Source of the DNA: Selaginella moellendorffii
Lineage: Eukaryota; Streptophyta; Lycopodiopsida; Selaginellales; Selaginellaceae
Length of the DNA: 64,000 nt
Assembly (NCBI RefSeq): GCF_000143415.4
Contig: NW_003314274.1
Coordinates: 2,028,623-2,092,622 of the forward strand
Direction of reading: 5' to 3'
Made by a program: the position numbers and the translations under genes. The notes under the pieces are model-generated. The model was not told the origin of the DNA, did not search any database, and saw only the letters and a program-made list of their open reading frames with translations. Below, in pieces: positions 8,459 through 18,302 of the stretch. Position 1 is the stretch's first letter. The number at the start of each line of letters is the position of its first letter.

Positions 8459-10121
8459 CTACTCGGCGGCTTTAGGAAGAACTATATCCTCCGGGCCCAG
8501 CTCCAAGTCCGTGTCGATCGTCGGCCCATACGAGTGGATCCTCTTGAAGTTCCAGTGGTCAGTCGGGAGTGGCTCCGAGAACCACGACTGGAATTCCTCG
8601 TCCCACCGCTGCTCGACCTGTCCAACCGCGAAGTAATTTATGGGAAACGTGAGCGGCGACCGAACTCCATCCGTGTGCCGTGGGATTTTCTTATCCTGCG
8701 CGCGCGAAGTTAGAACAAATCAGTCGCAACAAAGGAAAGAGACAAGAAGAAACAACGAGAGCTATACATACCAGTAAGAACGCCATCACGGTTTCTAGGA
8801 AACGATCCTCGTCCATCTTTGCGGCCTCGGGATAAATCCGTCCCATAATCACGCGGTGCCTATGCACAGCGATGTTAGAAATGTCAATAAAACAACCAGT
8901 CACAGTACCTCGTTTCCTTGTTGTCGTGAGTTACGAGTATGTCGTACATCCATCCGCCGTTTGTGACGAACTTGCTCTCGTAGTACACGTCGAATGTTAT
9001 CTCTCGATCGTCGGGCGTCTTGACGGAACAAGCCACTCGTTTCGAAGATTCCTCCTCGCGGGCTTTGGCAGCGGCGGCCAGTTCCTCGGGTGTTTGATCT
9101 TTCGACTAGAGTGACTTCACAACGTAAGCTTTTTTTTTTTCTGTGTAGAAAAGGAAAAACTTACTGGCAGGATGTCACACTTTCCCTCTGCGAGCAAGTC
9201 CGGGTTGTAGACCATCTGTTTTGCCGAATACCAACGAAAGATTAGTGAAGTTTTAAGGCGAACGCTTCTGGAGAAACTCTACCTCTTCCAGGACGCCTTT
9301 ATCGAACAAAATTTGTTTGAGCGTCTTGGCTCTATCAGCCGCCGCCGCCGCCTTCCCTCTGTCGGAAATGGATCCAGCGTCGACGGGCTGCTCCCACAGG
9401 TTTCTCTGTGTAATATCTGCGTTTCCCCTTGGAATGCTCCCAAGCTCGTTCACCCACTAGAAAAATGAAAAAAAAAAGCGATCATGCATCAATCTTGTTA
9501 TAGCAACTTCTAGCATACGTACCTGTTGTCTCACAGCGAGCATTTTCTGCTGATCAAGCACCGGCAAGTGGAACACCTTGTAAAAGTGGCAAAGCTCCGG
9601 ACGCCTTCCGATGAGAGTTCTAAGAGAGTTCCTGATATCCTTGGAGAAACCAATGTACTGAACCCTGTTGTTGTTGTCAATTACGGCAAAAATGGTAGCC
9701 GCAGTGTCGGGATCCACTGGTGGCTGAATTCTTCCATCCTTGTTGACATAGGGGCAGAGCGGCAGGTCTTTGAGAGGAGTGACGGCTTCCGTTGTAGCAG
9801 CCGTTGTAGAAGCTGAGAGTGCTACTACAGCAGCAATGCAGCTTGATCTGGCTCGAGACAGACCCCGCCGTGGCGCATAAATCTGCCATTTGCAAAGTGA
9901 ATGGCTGGCGTTGCTACCTTGCTTCAGAAATCCCAGATGAGCAATTCTTGCTGAATCTGGAAACGATTGGAGCTGAGCTGACGTTTGTGACACAGCACCA
10001 TTTTGCAGGGAGATTGAAGCCTGGTACAAGGAACAGATTAAAGAGAGCTCCTTAAGAGAGTCTGGAAAGCTAGAGATTTTGAGATCGGAGAACTCACCGT
10101 TGTTGCGGCAACAGCAGCCAT
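8459..10121 (-). CDS. GIY-YIG-domain-like protein, probably plastid-targeted
   Basis: Seven exons on the minus strand: 10098-10121, 9523-10020, 9283-9456, 9165-9215, 8909-9105, 8772-8859, 8459-8695; 422 residues, in phase throughout. The chosen start (MAAVAATT) with intron 10022-10097 gives a Ser/Ala/Thr-rich, basic N terminus typical of a chloroplast transit peptide. A GIY-YIG-like fold lies near residues 105-170: ATIFAVIDNNNRVQYIGFSK then DIRNSLRTLIGRRPE. The second half YIG is kept and the Arg of DIRNSL could be the catalytic Arg, but the first GIY is FAV, so nuclease activity is doubtful. The C-terminal half (KFVTNGGWMYDILVTHDNKE, GRIYPEAAKMDEDRFLETVM) looks like a separate conserved plant domain that I cannot name. 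An alternative ATG at 10155 stays open if intron 1 is retained. Confidence 0.75.
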
Positions 10122-10147
10122 GAGCTGAGGGACAGTCGCTTTGGCCT

Positions 10148-10657
10148 TTACTCATATCTTCCGGTGGAAATATCTACTTGACTTCCCTTATCAGGATAGA
10201 ATAGATCTTCACCATCCACGGATTCCGAATCAGGTATCCAGGCCGTCCAAACTACACGTTTGTCACTCGTAGGAACCGTTCTGGAGAAAAGAGGTGTTAC
10301 GGAATTAGACGAATTTCTAACAAAGCTTACTTCCAGAAGAGAAGTTTCTCAAACTCGAACCAGATAAAACGAAGGCGTGGCAATGAGAATGGGAGAACCA
10401 ATCTGCAAAGCACAAAAAAGACTTTCACTTTGACCCGAACACAAGAACGGAGGAACGACGGTTGACACGGTCTGGCGCTCATCCTCGAGCTTAATCGTCA
10501 AGTCAGGAACAGATCATTCTAAACAAAAGCACAGTCAACCCAACGCCAAAGACATGAGCCTTGACAGCGTCAAAGCACGAGCTTGCTTTCGTTTAAAAGT
10601 ACCTGGAGTGGTATAAAAAGATCGCTCGTTGTTCCTCTCCTCTCCCAGCTTTGACAT
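10148..10657 (-). CDS. Hypothetical small membrane protein
   Basis: Tentative four-exon model: 10603-10657, 10435-10471, 10331-10402, 10148-10280, which keeps phase and gives 98 residues. It starts MSKLGEERNNERSFYTTP, has a hydrophobic segment near residues 25-45 (VLVFGLVLPFSLP), and ends with an acidic stretch finishing STGRYE. The last two exons read well (FEKLLFWK joined to TVPTSDKRVVWTAWIPD); exon 2 is short and its acceptor was selected by phase. I do not recognise the family. Its stop codon lies 26 bp upstream of the GIY-YIG start on the same strand, and a downstream ATG overlaps its last codon (ATGAGTAA). Conservation in related species would decide whether it is real. Confidence 0.4.
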
Positions 10658-11589
10658 TTTCCTCCTGTTTCAATCAGCGGAAAATCGGATAAGTCTCGAG
10701 GAAGAAGTAAAAAACAAGCGCAGCATCGATCAATTCAAAGCAATTCCGGCAAAAGCACAGCTCAAAAGTTTCGAGAGGCAATGATAGTCAACCCCACAGC
10801 CCACAAAGTACAAAGAAAGGAGAACAGTCTTGGTCCAGCGTGTTTGACAATTTTTAACGCGCGATCTTCCGCTTCGACGTGTTCAAAGAGGTGTCTTGAC
10901 CGGAGTCCAGTGATCACAGCTATAAGTACGAGGAGAAGAAGAAAAGCTTCTCCTTCATCGTAAAGATTGGACCAGCCAAGAGCCAGCCAGCCCAATCCAC
11001 GAAAAAATTCTAAGAGAGAGAGAGAGAGAGAGTAGCAAGCGAGAGAGCCAAAAAGAAAAGAAAAAATACACGATGATGTCAGGAGGGAGTCACGAAGAAT
11101 AAACAAAGAGCAAAGAAGGAACCGCTGCTTACCTATTTCTTCTCTCCAAAATCCATATTTCTATCCTGCGAGCGAGGCACGAGAGATTCCACTGCACGAC
11201 TCGCCAAATTGGAGTGGAGGAGGAGCCGCCAGCTTGAATCGGCTGTGATCTCTGTCACATTGGCGAGATTATCGATTCTTCTAGCTCCGCCGCGCCGTCG
11301 CCAGCGTGATCCATCCCTGCATTCGCTCGTCCCAGAGGAGAAGCCCCCAAAATTTGTGCTCGCATAGCTAGGGTTAGGGTTTTGGAGGAGGGGGATGGAG
11401 AATGTGAAGCACCAGCGGCATCGCCATCGCCAGTCGCCATTCCCGGGAGCTGGCGATTTGCGGGTAAATTCCTCGTGAGAGCGAGCGAGCGAGCGAGCTA
11501 GCGATAGATGATTCTCTTCACTGTCGGGAAGCGCCAGCGGTAGATTCGTGGCGTAGCTACAGGGAAAAAAAGTAAGAAATTCTCGCGCA
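10658..11589. promoter_or_regulatory. Intergenic and leader region between the minus-strand small gene and EXO70
   Basis: Nine hundred bases between divergent genes. It contains a (GA)n tract at about 11009-11034 and a telo-box-like sequence CTAGGGTTAGGGTTTTGG at 11368-11385, an arrangement common in leaders of growth-related plant genes. Several open frames cross it, but none has recognisable protein character or splice-supported continuity. It probably holds two 5' leaders and a shared promoter. Confidence 0.5.
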
Positions 11590-13467
11590 ATGACGGATGA
11601 ATCCTTGCTGCCGGAGATTTCCAGCCTCGCCATCCGCGACTCTCCGGCCCGGGCCGGCGATTCCGCCTCCTCCCCGCCAGATCTCGACGTGTCGGTGGCC
11701 CTGGATCACGCCGAGGCCGTGGTGCGCAAATGGGAGAATGGCACTGGCGAGCAGATGGTCTGGGAGATCTCCTCCGAGGACGCGCAGGATTATCTCCTCG
11801 CCGTGGATAGCCTCCAAGCTCTCCTTGGCGATGGCGATGGCGGCCCCGATGCTGCCAGGATCCAGGAGGTGCTGCGAATCGCCCAGGGGCGATTGAAGAG
11901 CGAGTTCAAGCACTTGCTCGCGATCCACACCGAGTGCGTCGACCCGAGCTGGCTGCCCGAGAGCTTCTCGGCGCCATCTTTCAGCTCCAACCCGGATCCA
12001 TCCGACGAAGATGGTTCGTCAACGAATCCAGATGGTGTTTCCACCGAGCAGCAGTCGATGCGAGAGCAGAGCTTCATCATAGATCTCCTCCCGCCCGCCA
12101 TCGTCGCGGACTTGAGCGACATAGCCCGGAGGATGGCCAACATGGATCACTCCCGTGACTGCATCGACGCTTACATCCTCGTCCGCAAGGGCGTCCTCGA
12201 GGACAGTATGTTCTTGCTGGGAGTGGAGAGGCTCTCGTCCGAGGACGTCCAGAAGATGGAGTGGAAGGTTTTGGAGCCGCGCATGAAGAAGTGCCTCAAG
12301 GCCATGAAGGTTTCGTTCAAGGTGCTGTTTGCGAGTGAGAGGTTTCTCTCCGACGAGGTTTTCGCCGTGGACCTCGAGGAGAGCGATACGTGCTTTGCCG
12401 AGATGGCCAACGACGCGGCGCTCGAGGTGCTCGACATGATCAGAGTGTTTGCGACGCCGGACAAGCCCGAGAAGCTGTTCCGGCTGCTGGACATGTACGA
12501 GACGCTCAAGGAGCTGCTGCCCGAGATCGAGTTGGCGTTCCAAGGACAGGTTTGCAGTCGAGTGCGCCAAGAGGCTGCTGATGTTCTCGATATACTCAGT
12601 GGTGCTGCCAGGGAGACCTTCGTCGGGGTGAAGAACGCCATCGAGACGAGCTTGTCGACGCAGCCGGTTGTCAACGGTGCCGTGCATCCCCTCACGCGGT
12701 ACCTGATGAACTACCTCTCGTTTCTGTCCGAGTACATGGACACGATGAAGGAGCTCTTTGGTCACCAGGAGTCCGCGAACGGCGAGGCTGGTGTGGCTGG
12801 CGGCGACGAGACGAGCGAAGCCGCGGGTGCCGGTGAGGACGAGAACGAAGTTGGAGCTCTCCGATCGCCGCTGGTGCCGGTTTTGATGGAGATACTAGAG
12901 GCGCTGATGAGGCACACGGACGAGAACGCGAGGCTGTACAGAGACACGGTGCTGAGCACCATCTTCCTGATGAACAACACACACTACATCGTCCAAAAGG
13001 CCAAGCACGCTGGGATCCAGTTCGTCATCGGGGACTCTTGGCTGCGGAGGCACAGCTCGCTGGTGCGGTACCACGCCATGAACTACCAGAGGGTGGCGTG
13101 GGGGAAGATCTTCTCCTATCTCCGGGACGAGGGGATCCGGGGACCGGGGTACAACATCTCCAAGGAGATACTCAAGGAGAGATTCAAGAACTTCAACGCT
13201 GCGTTTGAGGAGATCCACAGGACGCAGGCGGGATGGGTGGTGTCGGACGGCCTCCGGGACGAGCTACGCGTTCTCATCAGTGACAAGCTCATCCCGGCCT
13301 ATCGATCCTTCCTCGGGAGATACAGGGTCCACCTCGAAGGCATGAGACACTCGGAGAGATATCTCAAGTACTCGGTGGAGGACTTGGAGAACCTCATCAA
13401 CAATCTGTTCGTGGGAGCAGCGCATGGTTCGATGAGCAGGCGACGATCCATCACCGGCGGAGGGTGA
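11590..13467 (+). CDS. EXO70 family exocyst subunit
   Basis: Subunit of the octameric exocyst, which tethers secretory vesicles at the plasma membrane; EXO70 contacts membrane phospholipid and is greatly multiplied in land plants. The gene is one uninterrupted exon of 625 residues, as in several plant EXO70 subfamilies. Recognisable blocks include VRKWENGTGEQMVWE and YLLAVDSLQALL near the N terminus, FIIDLLPPAIVADLSDIARR in the middle, LTRYLMNYLSFLSEYMDTM, FLMNNTHYIVQKAK and KIFSYLRDEGI in the C-terminal helical bundle, and AYRSFLGRYR near the end. An acidic insertion (residues about 395-420) separates the last two bundles. Codon use is GC-rich, like its neighbours. The start is the first ATG of the frame. 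I cannot assign the subfamily with confidence. A fossil fragment of this gene lies 630 bp downstream. Confidence 0.92.
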   Translation: MTDESLLPEISSLAIRDSPARAGDSASSPPDLDVSVALDHAEAVVRKWENGTGEQMVWEISSEDAQDYLLAVDSLQALLGDGDGGPDAARIQEVLRIAQGRLKSEFKHLLAIHTECVDPSWLPESFSAPSFSSNPDPSDEDGSSTNPDGVSTEQQSMREQSFIIDLLPPAIVADLSDIARRMANMDHSRDCIDAYILVRKGVLEDSMFLLGVERLSSEDVQKMEWKVLEPRMKKCLKAMKVSFKVLFASERFLSDEVFAVDLEESDTCFAEMANDAALEVLDMIRVFATPDKPEKLFRLLDMYETLKELLPEIELAFQGQVCSRVRQEAADVLDILSGAARETFVGVKNAIETSLSTQPVVNGAVHPLTRYLMNYLSFLSEYMDTMKELFGHQESANGEAGVAGGDETSEAAGAGEDENEVGALRSPLVPVLMEILEALMRHTDENARLYRDTVLSTIFLMNNTHYIVQKAKHAGIQFVIGDSWLRRHSSLVRYHAMNYQRVAWGKIFSYLRDEGIRGPGYNISKEILKERFKNFNAAFEEIHRTQAGWVVSDGLRDELRVLISDKLIPAYRSFLGRYRVHLEGMRHSERYLKYSVEDLENLINNLFVGAAHGSMSRRRSITGGG

Positions 13468-13616
13468 GCTTGAGTACGCGCTACGATCGAAGGAAACGAG
13501 AAAGCTAAAGTACCATCGGTGCGCGAGAAAAAAGTTCCAAGAGTTGAGGAACGAAGTGGTGAGGAGGATATCAAGTGGAGCGATAACGGAGCATGGATGG
13601 ATTGACCAGGTTGCTT

Positions 13617-13617
13617 G

Positions 13618-13652
<35 letters not shown>
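13617..13652. repeat. (CT)n microsatellite
   Basis: Run of CT dinucleotides in the likely 3' untranslated region of EXO70, followed by pyrimidine-rich sequence to about 13740. On the minus strand it reads (GA)n. Confidence 0.8.
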
Positions 13653-13656
<4 letters not shown>

Positions 13657-14098
13657 TTTTTTCTTACTAAGCAACGTTTTTGAGGAGCGGGGATTTGTGG
13701 CTCTTTTCTTTTTCTCTCTTTTCTCTCCTCTTTTTGCTCCTGTACAGATTAGCGAGCCTCCAGTGGGAAGAAGAAATTTTCTCCACCTCTGGCAGCTGGC
13801 TGCTGTTGTGCTCTTGTCTGGGACTCTTTATTTCATAATGTAATAAAGCGCTGAAAATCAAAAACATCGTTTAAGATTATTCTAAAATTTTGTTCCCTTT
13901 TTACCTTTTGTTCAAATGTTCATCTAGGCTCTTGGATGGATTCTGTTTCGCAAAGACTGGTGGATCCATTTTTAGAGAACTCCATGTGACAGAGGATGAT
14001 ATAGTACCATGGTTTCATCAACATTGCTCGACTCTACTCTACATACTATACCTTTTGAAAATGGATGGCACAATATATTGCTTATGTGGTATTAAGGA

Positions 14099-14208
14099 TG
14101 TTGCCAAGATGGCCAACGACGCAGCGCTCGAGGTGCTCGACATGATCAGCGTGTTTGCGACCCAGACAAGGGCCGAGAAGCTATTCCGGCTACTGGCCGA
14201 GATCGAGT
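14099..14208 (+). pseudogene. EXO70 fragment (local duplicate)
   Basis: About 110 bp nearly identical to EXO70 coding positions 12399-12540. The frame still reads AKMANDAALEVLDMI and ends with AEIE followed by a stop. Relative to the parent a block of about 30 bp is missing, exactly between the two GCTGCTG-like copies of the parent (GGCTGCTGGAC and GAGCTGCTGCCC), which points to slippage deletion. No other part of EXO70 is recognisable around it. Nothing else is visible between 13660 and 14740. Confidence 0.85.
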
Positions 14209-14749
14209 AGGTAGCTGATGCTCTGGATCGATCTTGCCTTCGAGAGGGGCGAAATATTTTACCTGGGGATGGAGGAAATGGACCCGACGCTAGATGGCAA
14301 GTTTAAAATGCGAGGTAGCAAAGAAAAATGTGAAAAAAAATTAACTATCAAACAAATTGCCTCAAGGGAGTTCCTTGCAAACGGAACACAAGAAAATGCG
14401 AGTATATAGCAGCACACACTGCATGAAACCAGTAATCGCAAGCTATCCAGTGACCTCTCTCAGCTGTAACTTCAGAATCCTCCTTCCGGTGACATACTCC
14501 GCAGATGCCGATCGGCCGGTAGTTCCCGCGCTTAAATTCTTCAAAAGCGTTCTAAATTCTTCAATCGGACTCGTCAACCACTATTGTGCACTACTTTGCT
14601 GAGCTAACTCCGTTCTGGTTACCTTCGGAAGCGTTCCCCTTGAAGCTGGATACACGATTGGAAAGGCCATGATATATCAAGTATATACTGAGTGCTGCTG
14701 CGTAAGCAGAGGTTTTGGAGCTGCCTTCCTTAGTGGATAGACTTGCGTG

Positions 14750-16200
14750 GCTTTCATTGACCAGTGAACAGAACAATGGTCTCAGATGCAAAGCGAAAGC
14801 GCCACATCAAGTCCGAACCAGCACCATTGTCTGCTACGAAGAGTGTACACCTGTCACAGATGTAATCCAGGCTCGTGTACTGGCTATCAGCAATGTACAC
14901 AGCCACCGCCTTGTTATCCAGGCGGAGCCTTTCACTATTTCACTTGTTTCCGTCTTAAGCCTCTCCATCGTTTCCGTCAGCGTCAGTCCATCAAACAGCG
15001 CCGTGCGAGCCATCACTCCATTCTCTGCATCCCACCAGCTCCAGCGGAAGAAGAATCCTTGAGGCTGCTTAGCGCGCTATAGATCTTATATTTGATGTCG
15101 TCCACGCTTTGCAAGTAGTTGTGCATCGCCAAAAGCGATAGGGGCTTATCTATAACAACCACATCACGGCCAGGGATCTCTGCCTGCAATGTGTTTGTAC
15201 CAAATGGCAGAGCATAACACCGTCCAAAGTAGAAATACTGAATCGTGGCTTGATGTCTTTGACAGGCATGCCCTCTTTTGTTGTGAGCTGACTCACCACA
15301 TCCCATAGAACCGCGGATATATATCATTGGTGATGATCTTCTCCGCACGCTCGTCAACCTGTAGAATGCCCCTGGACTCCACCATTTGTGTAGCATCTGA
15401 CCAACCCCCAACATCGGTAAACATGTCGTACAAAGTAAAACCTGTTCGCAGAAAATAACCCCCTGTCAAAGACACCTGTAAGAACCGGCTTAGCCAGTGG
15501 TCGTGTTGCATAGACGACAATCCCCCTGGGCCGGATCTGGAGCAGTGATGCCCTGTGCCTAACGGGAGGGATGTCAGCCTCCCGTAAAAGCAGCTCCTCA
15601 CTCAAATCGTCTAACTGTATAATTTCCTGTCGAAGTTGATGTCGGTTAGCAACATAGTTGGCCATCCAGTGTCGTTCAAAGATACCACCCGCATACTGAC
15701 AGCAAGCTTGGATGAGTAGCCAGCGATAAGGCGTTACCCCTCTGTTCTTGCAGTAGAAGAAAATCTCCAGCCGAGTCAAAAGCAGCAACCGAAGTGCAAA
15801 AGTTACCGCTTCGCTACGTCTTCCACCAGGTTTCCGAAGTCCTTTGAGCCCCCGTTGCCGTGGTTATTCACCACGAAAAAGAGTCCAAAGTTCCATGCAT
15901 AGAGTGTCCTCGTTTTATCACCATTGCAAACCGGGTGGTAGCAAGCCAAGGACTTGTCAAACGCATCGGTCCTTTGCTCATGCAAACAATGCAGCAAAAG
16001 TGTCTCCTCCATTACTGGAACAAATCCCCCCGTATAAATGCGTCCAGGAGCTTTTTGTCTAAGAGTCCCCGCAAATCGTCTAGAAATATGGATTTCTAAC
16101 TTCAAACACAGGAAAAGGAGAACTGCAGAAACCAGCATTACAAACCAGACAGAGATAAAAAAGTAAGGTGGCAAGAAAAAGTAAACCTCCAAGGACACAG
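14750..16200 (-). pseudogene. Frameshifted remnant of an unrecognised gene
   Basis: The minus strand holds long protein-like stretches that can only be joined by frameshifts. From 16180 downward: a hydrophobic anchor (PPYFFISVWFVMLVSAVLLF), then ETLLLHCLHEQRT and YAWNFGLFFVVNNHGNGG, an intron-like gap near 15735-15800, then GVTPYRWLLIQACCQYAGGI, VRHRASLLQIRPRGIVVYA and GVFDRGLFSANRFYF. The frame then changes to VGGWSDATQMVESRGI and NDIYPRFYGMW, changes again to GRDVVVIDKPLSLLAMHNYL and VDDIKYKIYSALSSL, and once more to NKAVAVYIADSQYTSLDYIC and FVADNGAGSDLMWRFRF. The coding quality of each piece is good, so this was a real gene, but at least three frame breaks argue for a pseudogene. I do not recognise the family; an N-terminal membrane anchor is the only clear feature. 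Confidence 0.55.
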
Positions 16201-16946
16201 GGGTCTACCTATGGTGTGGTTCTGAGGTGAGATTCAAGCGTCCTCCGCAGCCAAGGTCAGGGGTGCTGGATTTTTTGCGGGACGCCTATGGGCATGAGCT
16301 TCTTGTAGATGTAGTTATGGACCAAAGTGTGGAGGGCGGCCAATACATCTACAAACGAGGTTTGTTCGTTGATGCATTTGGGATTTAATTGGCGTGAGGA
16401 TTGTGCCTGCACTTCCTGTTTTCGCAGTCAGCGTGGCTGTAAATCTGTTGGTGCTGGTTGTGCTATGCCGTCCTTCTCGCACCTTGATTTGAGTGAGTAA
16501 TTTGTTTCTGTCACAGTGGCTTCTCGACTGCACCACTTTCGTTGTTTGTGGAAGTGGTGTTGATGATTGATGATGATCTTTTCAGAATGCTTGAATTCTT
16601 CAGCGTTTGCCTGCTCTCTGTCCCGGTGTCTGGCTCATATAGCTTGTCCGAACAATGGAGTGTGTGTGTATGAATGATGGGCCTGGTTTTTGTTGCTAAG
16701 CGTGTGGTGGTGGGTGCCTGTTTTTTGTGGGTATTTTATTTTTCTTTTGGCAAGCATGGATACGACTGCTTGTTGGTTAGGGATGCTTCAGATGTGTTGC
16801 TTAGTTTTGTTTCGGTTCTAATGCACTGTTGCGGGACAAGTCTTCAGGCTGGTTGTTTGAGTTGCGTACGGTTTAGGGTTTATGGACCTATAAACCCTAA
16901 TATCTTGTTCAAAATGAAAGAATATGCGTTATAGGATCTTAGCTTT
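16201..16946. other. Intergenic stretch, no gene seen
   Basis: No frame with protein character or splice support. A near palindrome AGGGTTTATGGACC followed by TATAAACCCT (about 16881-16905) is built from two opposed telo-box-like halves and may lie in the promoter of the PAP/fibrillin gene. Confidence 0.4.
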
Positions 16947-17881
16947 ATGCCCTTATCTTTTATGGAGGTGGGAGTGGAATTCAGCGTCAGGGCGAAAGGC
17001 TTGAGTCAATACTCATGTTCAAATCCTCGCCATAGTACGCTGGGATTTGGAGCTCTCAAAGCGGACAGGCGAGTTATAAGTACCAGAAGTAGAAATTTTC
17101 ATGCCAGGGTTGCGACTGGAGAATCTCAAGGTAAATTTTCACTCGTATAGAAATTCTAGAAAGCTTTCTTTCACAATCGTTCAGTGGGGGAAGTGGATAG
17201 CAAAGTCGAGGAGAGCGTTCTGGTGCTAAAGGCCGCTGCCAAGAGCAAGAAAATCCCAGGTCCAGAGGTGTTTGCGGCATTTAGAGTTTTGGAGAAAGCC
17301 CGCGTGGATCCATCCAATTTTCTAGAGACTCTGGGAGGAAGTAGTGGAGCTGAGCCAAGGTGCTGGATGCTTGTCTTCACTTCTGGAGCCAAAGTGGTAA
17401 GAAAAACTTGTCATAAATCTAGAACTTTGCTCTTAGTTTTTGCTTTCGATTTGAAGGTGAGAGAAGCTTTGAAAGGTGGTGGTGGAGGTGGCACATACTT
17501 CCCATTCACCGCTGTGCAGCAATACAATGCCACTGTAAGTTTCCAAAAGTTTTCACAAAGATTCGTTGTTAACAATGTGGATCATCGCAGACAAAGAGCA
17601 TACAAAACGGGCTCTACCTCGGCCCTCTTGGTGTGCTGGAATTCATGGGACGCTTCTCATGGTCCAAGAACAAGCTCTTCTTCATCTTCGATTCCCTGAG
17701 CTTCAAGGTTGGGCGTCTCGGCCCCTTCCAATTCGCGATCAGCAAGAAAGAAGAGCTGGATCGAGAGCCCGGGAACAAAGATCCCTTCTTCATCTGGTTC
17801 TACGCGGACGAAGAAATCGTCGTTGGAAAGGGGCGAGGAGGAGGCATTGCTCTGTGGGTGCGTTGCAATCGAAGAGTTTGA
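16947..17881 (+). CDS. Plastid lipid-associated protein (PAP/fibrillin family)
   Basis: Plastid protein of the PAP/fibrillin family, which associates with plastoglobules or thylakoids. Four exons (16947-17130, 17185-17396, 17457-17534, 17591-17881) give 254 residues in phase. The first ~60 residues are basic and Ser-rich (STRSRNFHARVATG), consistent with a transit peptide. The PAP domain follows: CWMLVFTSGA, YFPFTAVQQYNA, GLYLGPLGVLEFMGRFSWS, LFFIFDSLSFKVGRLGPFQF and the strongly conserved DPFFIWFYADEEIVVGKGRG near the C terminus. This last block resembles the PAP13-like subgroup of Arabidopsis, though I cannot be sure of the subgroup. The start was chosen as the ATG that opens the exon carrying the transit peptide. 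UAP56 starts 421 bp downstream on the same strand. Confidence 0.77.
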
Positions 17882-18302
17882 ACCTCAGCCGCTAGATCAG
17901 AAACTGCAAATCTCAGGCGTTGGTTTTAATCGCATCGTGGCCGTCTGTTCTGAACCTGGCATCGACGGCCATGATGGGCGGGAGACGGACGGCCAAGATA
18001 TGCGGAGGAAGGGAGTGAAAGTAGATGTGTTTGTTGTTTTAGGGTCTTCGCCGCCATAGCCAGTGTGGGGGGGAAGAAGATTTGTGGCGGAAGAGTAGTA
18101 GCAGCTCCAGATCTCTAGCAAAAGAAGGCCTCGCATCTCCGGTAAAGATCGTCCAATCCTCTCCTAGGGCTAGGGTTTTGTGGGCCGCGGCAAATCGGTT
18201 CCATGCGCGGCGCTGCCCTTCTCGTCCTGCTCTCTCCACCGCCAAGCCGCCGCCGGAGCGCGCCGTAACACTTTTCTTTGATTCTTTGTAGCCGCGCTGG
18301 AA

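Noticed and set aside
10762-11106. Open frame on the minus strand with hydrophobic segments upstream of the small gene
   Set aside because: No start codon of its own other than a non-ATG, includes a (GA)n-coded stretch, and shows no splice or family support. More likely leader or intron.
11133-11633. 166-codon open frame antisense to the EXO70 start
   Set aside because: Low-complexity Arg/Ser-rich translation in GC-rich DNA, overlapping the EXO70 start codon and leader; typical shadow frame.
12019-12765. Antisense frame of about 250 codons inside EXO70
   Set aside because: His/Leu/Val-rich mirror of an intronless GC-rich gene; no independent support.
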